Below, in pieces: positions 60,682-64,000 of a stretch of 64,000 nucleotides of DNA (position 1 is the stretch's first letter; each line of letters begins with the position of its first letter). The stretch lies in NCBI GenBank assembly GCA_965229335.1, contig OZ245874.1, positions 2,232,001 through 2,296,000 of the forward strand, given 5' to 3'. Source of the stretch: JAFKFH01 sp017307375 (GTDB lineage Bacteria > Pseudomonadota > Alphaproteobacteria > Ferrovibrionales > Ferrovibrionaceae). The notes under the pieces were generated by a model that saw only the letters and a program-made list of their open reading frames with translations, had not been told where the DNA came from and ran no database searches. The translations under genes were made by a program, and so were the position numbers.

Positions 60682-61850
60682 ACAACCGCATTCTCCTCGT
60701 CGACGACGAACCCGCGGTGTTCGACGGGATTCGCCGCCAGCTCTACAAGAGCCACGACCTGACCTATGCGTCGTCGGGGGCGGAGGCGCTGGTCATGCTC
60801 GACCGCGACGGCCCCTTTGCCGTCTTGTGCTCCGACATGCGCATGCCCGGCATGGACGGCGTGACCCTGCTGGCCGAAGCCGCGCGCCGCCATCCCGATA
60901 CCGTCAGGATCATGCTGACCGGCAATGCCGACCAGTCGACGGCGATGGAGGCGATCAACCGCGGCCACATCTTCGGTTTCCTGACCAAGCCGGTGGCGCG
61001 CGACACGCTGGCGGCGACCTTCGACGGTGCCCTGCGCCAGCACGCCGTCGCCACGGCCGAGAAGGATGTGCTGGAGCGCACGCTGGCGGGGGCGATCCGC
61101 ATCCTCGTCGAAATCCTGGCGGCGACGATGCCGGAAGTCTTCGGGCGCACGGCCCGGATCCGCGATCTCTGCCGCGCGCTGGCCGCAACGATCGAGGTCA
61201 ATCGCTGGCGGCTGGACATGGCCGCGCTGCTCGGCGCGATCGGCTGGACCACGCTGCCGGCGCGCGTGGTCGAGAAGTGGCGTCAGGGCGGCAATCTCGG
61301 CGTCGAGGAAGCCGACCTGGTTGCCGGCGTGCCGGAAATCGGCGCACGCCTGGTCGCCAATATCCCGCGGCTTGGTCCGATCGCCGAAATCATCCGTCAG
61401 CAGGCCTGTCGATTCGACGGCGCCGATGCCGCTGCCGGCCAGCCGGCCGGCGGCGCGATCGCCATCGAGGCGCGGCTGCTGCGGCTGGTCCACGACCTGG
61501 TCGAAGCGGCTGGCGATGCCCGGCCGACGATGGCGCATCTCGATCGCGTGCTCGACGATGCCGGCGCCTATGATCCGGCACTCGTCGACGTCGTCCGGGC
61601 GAGGTTGCGGCAGGACGAGGCGGCGGCCGTGAAGGCGCAGATACCCGGCGCCGACATGGCGATCGGCGGGCTGGGCCTGCTGCACCAGGGCGATCGCCTG
61701 GCGGAAGACCTGTGCTTCGCCGATGGCGGGCTGGCGATCGGCCGGGACACGGTGCTCAACGATCTGCTGATCCAGAAACTGGTGAACTTCGCCCGATTGC
61801 GGGATTTCCGCCTGCCGGTCCGCGTCTATCGCGATCCTTCCCCAAGCTGA
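60678..61850 (+). CDS. Response regulator with degenerate HD-GYP-like output domain
   Basis: A 390-residue protein. The receiver is complete (ILLVDDEPAVFDGIRRQL, Asp53 in VLCSDMRMPGMDG, IMLTGNAD, FGFLTKPVA). The output domain aligns with RpfG-type HD-GYP phosphodiesterases in layout, for instance LVAGVPEIGARLVANIPRLG where active members have a KxHPxxG block. However, the HD pair is replaced (LLGAIGWTTLPARVVEKW), the following histidine is Val, and the HHE/GYP region reads IRQQACRFDG. It should therefore lack c-di-GMP hydrolysis and may bind or signal instead. It overlaps the HDOD regulator gene (ATGA) and converges with the monooxygenase gene. Confidence 0.82.
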   Translation: MNNRILLVDDEPAVFDGIRRQLYKSHDLTYASSGAEALVMLDRDGPFAVLCSDMRMPGMDGVTLLAEAARRHPDTVRIMLTGNADQSTAMEAINRGHIFGFLTKPVARDTLAATFDGALRQHAVATAEKDVLERTLAGAIRILVEILAATMPEVFGRTARIRDLCRALAATIEVNRWRLDMAALLGAIGWTTLPARVVEKWRQGGNLGVEEADLVAGVPEIGARLVANIPRLGPIAEIIRQQACRFDGADAAAGQPAGGAIAIEARLLRLVHDLVEAAGDARPTMAHLDRVLDDAGAYDPALVDVVRARLRQDEAAAVKAQIPGADMAIGGLGLLHQGDRLAEDLCFADGGLAIGRDTVLNDLLIQKLVNFARLRDFRLPVRVYRDPSPS

Positions 61851-61864
61851 GGGGCAGGCTCAGC
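61846..61864. terminator. Hairpin spanning convergent stop codons
   Basis: GCTGAG (61846-61851) and CTCAGC (61859-61864) pair perfectly around a 7-base loop and contain the stop codons of both converging genes. No T tract; at best a weak bidirectional terminator. Confidence 0.25.
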
Positions 61865-63068
61865 GGCCGACATTCGCCGCCGGTCCGGCGGCCAACCCGT
61901 TGCCGCCGTAGAGCCAGGCGACGGTATCGTGCATCTCGTCCTCCGACTTTGCCTGGAGGATCGCGTTGCGCAGCGCCGCGTGCGGTCCGGCCGGGTGGTA
62001 GATATGCTCGCCGATCGCCCGCGACTGCAACTGGACGCGTGCGGTGCGCAGGACGCGCTGCCGCCGGTAGGCGTCGAGCGCCGCCGGTACATTGTCGGCT
62101 TGCCGGGCCATGGTGTCGGCCAGGCACACCGCGTCTTCCATCGCCATGCAGGCGCCCTGGGCGAAATACTGCAGCATCGGATGCGCGGCATCGCCGAGCA
62201 AGGCCACGCGGCCGTCGACCCAGCGGTCGACCGGCTCGCGATCGCACAGCACCCAGGCCTTCCAGTTGGTGCCGCGACGCAAGATTTCCTGGGCACGCGG
62301 ATGGACGTGATGGAACCCCCTGAAGACCTCCTCGGCATCGACCGGCCGGCCGGCGACCGGCGCGGGCGCGTCGTTATGGTAGGTGACGACCAGGTTGAAA
62401 AGCTTCCAGCCCGACAGCGGGTAGTGGACGATATGGCATTTCGGCCCCGCCCATAGGGTCGCCGCGTTCCACCTGAGATCCTCGGGCATCTGGTCGGTCG
62501 GAATGACCGAGCGGTAGGTGGTATGGCCGGAGACCCGCGGGGCGCCGTCGCCGACGACCCTGCGGCGGATGTTCGACCACAGGCCGTCCGCGCCGATCAG
62601 CGCCGCGCCTTCGACGCGCGAGCCGTCGGCGAGCAGGGCGGTGACCGCGGTGCCGTCCTGGACATAGTCGGTCACCTCGCTGGCGGTGCGCAGTTCGATC
62701 AGCGGATGCTCGCGGCAGGCTTTGAGGATCACGCCATGGAGATCGCCTCGGTGGATCACCGCATAGGGATTGCCGAACCGGGCGCGAAATTTCTCGGTCA
62801 GCGTGACGCGCTGGATCTCTTCGCCCGACACCGCATCCATCAGCCGCAGATTGTCGATATAGACCGCCATGGCGCGGGCGGTATCGCCGATGCCGAGATA
62901 GTCGAAGCAGTGGAAGGCGTTGGGGCCGAGCTGGATGCCCGCTCCGATCTCGCCCAGGGTCTGCGCCTTTTCGAGCACCCTTACCGCCACGCCCTTGCCC
63001 GCCAGGCCCAGCGCCGCCGCCAGCCCGCCGATACCGCCGCCGGCAATGATGAAGGGCAATGACGTCAT
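61860..63068 (-). CDS. FAD-dependent monooxygenase, 3-hydroxybenzoate 6-hydroxylase-like
   Basis: A 402-residue flavoprotein hydroxylase. The start at 63068 (MTSLPFIIAGGGIGGLAAAL) follows GGAGG. The FAD-binding GGGIGGLAAALGLAGKG is at the N-terminus, the GAGIQLGPNAFHCFDYLGIG segment follows, the DG motif is ALIGADGLWSNIR, and the second FAD site is GRVALLGDAAHPMLQYFAQG. The stretch RAMAVYIDNLRLMDAVSGEE matches 3-hydroxybenzoate 6-hydroxylases rather than salicylate hydroxylases, from memory. The product would be gentisate. It lies downstream of an RpiR-type regulator, with a palindrome between them. Confidence 0.85.
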   Translation of the reverse strand: MTSLPFIIAGGGIGGLAAALGLAGKGVAVRVLEKAQTLGEIGAGIQLGPNAFHCFDYLGIGDTARAMAVYIDNLRLMDAVSGEEIQRVTLTEKFRARFGNPYAVIHRGDLHGVILKACREHPLIELRTASEVTDYVQDGTAVTALLADGSRVEGAALIGADGLWSNIRRRVVGDGAPRVSGHTTYRSVIPTDQMPEDLRWNAATLWAGPKCHIVHYPLSGWKLFNLVVTYHNDAPAPVAGRPVDAEEVFRGFHHVHPRAQEILRRGTNWKAWVLCDREPVDRWVDGRVALLGDAAHPMLQYFAQGACMAMEDAVCLADTMARQADNVPAALDAYRRQRVLRTARVQLQSRAIGEHIYHPAGPHAALRNAILQAKSEDEMHDTVAWLYGGNGLAAGPAANVGR

Positions 63069-63099
63069 GATCGGTCCTCCCGCGACATTTTCATTCATC

Positions 63100-63116
63100 A
63101 TACTGATATTCAGTAT
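63100..63116. promoter_or_regulatory. Perfect palindrome, candidate operator of the monooxygenase gene
   Basis: ATACTGA, TAT, TCAGTAT: 7-base perfect arms around a 3-base centre, 32 bases upstream of the monooxygenase start, in the 76-base gap behind the RpiR-family regulator gene. RpiR/MurR regulators bind such palindromes. Its AT-richness also fits a promoter core. Confidence 0.5.
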
Positions 63117-63144
63117 ACTGTCAAATAAGCGACGCGAGCCCCGG

Positions 63145-64000
63145 TCAGTAGTGAAACAGCCAGAGCTGGCTTTCACTGAGCGCCTTGAGCGCCTCGACCG
63201 CGTCCGGCCGCTCGCGCGCCAGCGTCGTGATCAGGGCATCGGCGACGGCGAAGGCGGCGGTCGGCGAGTTTGGCAGGAAATTGTTCCTGGCCGGGGCGAA
63301 CAGGGTCATGTCGGCGATGGCGACCAGCGGCGAGGACGGCTTGTCGGTGATGGCAAGCAGCATCGCCTTGCGCTGCTTGGCGAACTTGGCGAGCTCGAGC
63401 GTGGAGCGCGAATAGCGTGGCAGCGAGATGGCGACGACGAGATCGTCGGGTCCGGCCGACAGCATCTGGTTGGAGGCGCGCTCGGGCCCGCCGCGGGCGG
63501 TGGCGAAGATCACGTCGGCCTCGAGATAGAGCAGCAGGCCATCCTCGAGAAAGGCGCCGACATGGTGGCTGGCGCCATAGCCGATGATGAAGATCCGGCG
63601 CGCCTTCAGCAGGGCGGCGATGGCGCGGTCGACCGTCGGCTCGTCCAGCGTGGCGATCGCCTCTTCCAGATTGGCCGCCTCGTTGCCGAGCGAGGCGGAC
63701 ATCGTGGCGAATACCGAGCCGGCGGCGGCGCGGGCGTCGGCCAGCGCCTCGACCGGGGCCAGCGCGACCTTCAGCGCGGCCGAAAGCGCGGTGCGAAAGT
63801 CGCCGTAGCTGGCATAGCCGAGGGCACGGACGAAGCGGGTGATCGTCGCCGTCGAGGTGCTGCTGCGCTCGGCAAGGCCCTCGATCGTCATGGTCGCGGT
63901 ATCCAGCGGATTCTGCAGCACGAAGTCGGCGGCCTTGCGATGGCCCTCGCTCAGCGTCGGGTAGACCTTGGCGATGCGATTGGCCAGATCCGTCGTCGGT
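63145..64000 (-). CDS. MurR/RpiR-family transcriptional regulator, partial (5' end outside window)
   Basis: About 284 residues are visible; the N-terminus lies beyond the right edge. The helix-turn-helix region reads TIEGLAERSSTSTATITRFV then LGYASYGDFRTAL, typical of RpiR. A SIS sugar-phosphate-binding domain follows, with IFIIGYGASHHVGAFLEDG, DDLVVAISLPRYSRSTLELA and AITDKPSSPLVAIAD. SIS domains in this family usually sense phosphosugars. Here the downstream gene is an aromatic hydroxylase, so the effector is uncertain. The gene is co-directional with and 76 bases upstream of the monooxygenase. Confidence 0.88.
   Translation of the reverse strand, partial: PTTDLANRIAKVYPTLSEGHRKAADFVLQNPLDTATMTIEGLAERSSTSTATITRFVRALGYASYGDFRTALSAALKVALAPVEALADARAAAGSVFATMSASLGNEAANLEEAIATLDEPTVDRAIAALLKARRIFIIGYGASHHVGAFLEDGLLLYLEADVIFATARGGPERASNQMLSAGPDDLVVAISLPRYSRSTLELAKFAKQRKAMLLAITDKPSSPLVAIADMTLFAPARNNFLPNSPTAAFAVADALITTLARERPDAVEALKALSESQLWLFHY

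Noticed and set aside
1..64000. tRNA, rRNA, CRISPR arrays, insertion sequences, prophage or integration sites
   Set aside because: No cloverleaf-like segments, repeat-spacer patterns, transposases or integrases were found on reading both strands.

Overview
The window is GC-rich, close to fully coding, and looks chromosomal. The gene content suggests a free-living, metabolically flexible alphaproteobacterium, probably Rhodospirillales-like. The clues are an alphaproteobacterial-style Mla lipid transporter, a histidine kinase of the 'HEINTPSQYIGDN' type, dipeptide-type ABC transport, a MCP, and CoA-dependent aromatic degradation. This placement is an inference; no marker gene is present. No tRNA, rRNA, CRISPR array, insertion sequence or phage gene was seen, and no gap between genes exceeds about 200 bases.

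Layout. 1-5655 (minus) is a surface or flagellin glycosylation cluster: partial neuB, two tandem Maf/DUF115 proteins, a CgeB-like glycosyltransferase and a small membrane protein. 5691-14913 holds housekeeping and transport genes: rhomboid protease, typA, argE, gamma-carbonic-anhydrase-like protein, kup, an uncharacterised protein, a TRAP binding protein and a hydroxypyruvate isomerase. 14996-18586 is the outer-membrane lipid transport operon mlaE-mlaF-mlaD-lipoprotein. 18587-25479 is a divergent uptake locus. A FecBCD/BtuFCD-type ABC transporter faces a TonB-dependent receptor operon with three tightly coupled small genes: an FmdE-like protein and two related amidotransferase-like proteins. 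A Fur-like operator lies between the two arms. 25486-27503 holds gpt, a crotonase and a LysE exporter.

27619-33311 is a peptide-type ABC transporter operon with an internal terminator after the binding-protein gene. 33403-46494 holds a universal stress protein, an M20 amidohydrolase behind a CRP-like palindrome, a metallo-beta-lactamase-fold protein, a membrane patatin, a phosphonate-monoester-hydrolase-like sulfatase, a 1136-residue fused flavin/iron-sulfur oxidoreductase resembling NfnB+NfnA in one chain, and a MCP. 46579-54466 holds a DMT exporter, nnrU and a benzoyl-CoA ('box') locus. That locus has an alpha/beta hydrolase, a thioesterase, a benzoate-CoA ligase, a flavodoxin, boxR with a TGCA-N6-TGCA operator, and boxC. 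boxA and boxB are absent from the window.

54565-61850 is a signalling island. It has a catalytically dead histidine-kinase paralogue, a small unknown protein, a large multi-PAS histidine kinase with a LOV (blue-light) domain, and two overlapping response regulators with HDOD and degenerate HD-GYP outputs. The dead and live kinases share a conserved leader sequence about 50 bases before each start. The window ends with a 3-hydroxybenzoate 6-hydroxylase-like monooxygenase and a partial RpiR-family regulator.

The most interesting regions are the LOV-kinase/pseudokinase island and the TonB/FmdE-like/amidotransferase-like uptake locus. The fused Nfn-like flavoenzyme and the boxC locus with a flavodoxin but no boxAB come next.
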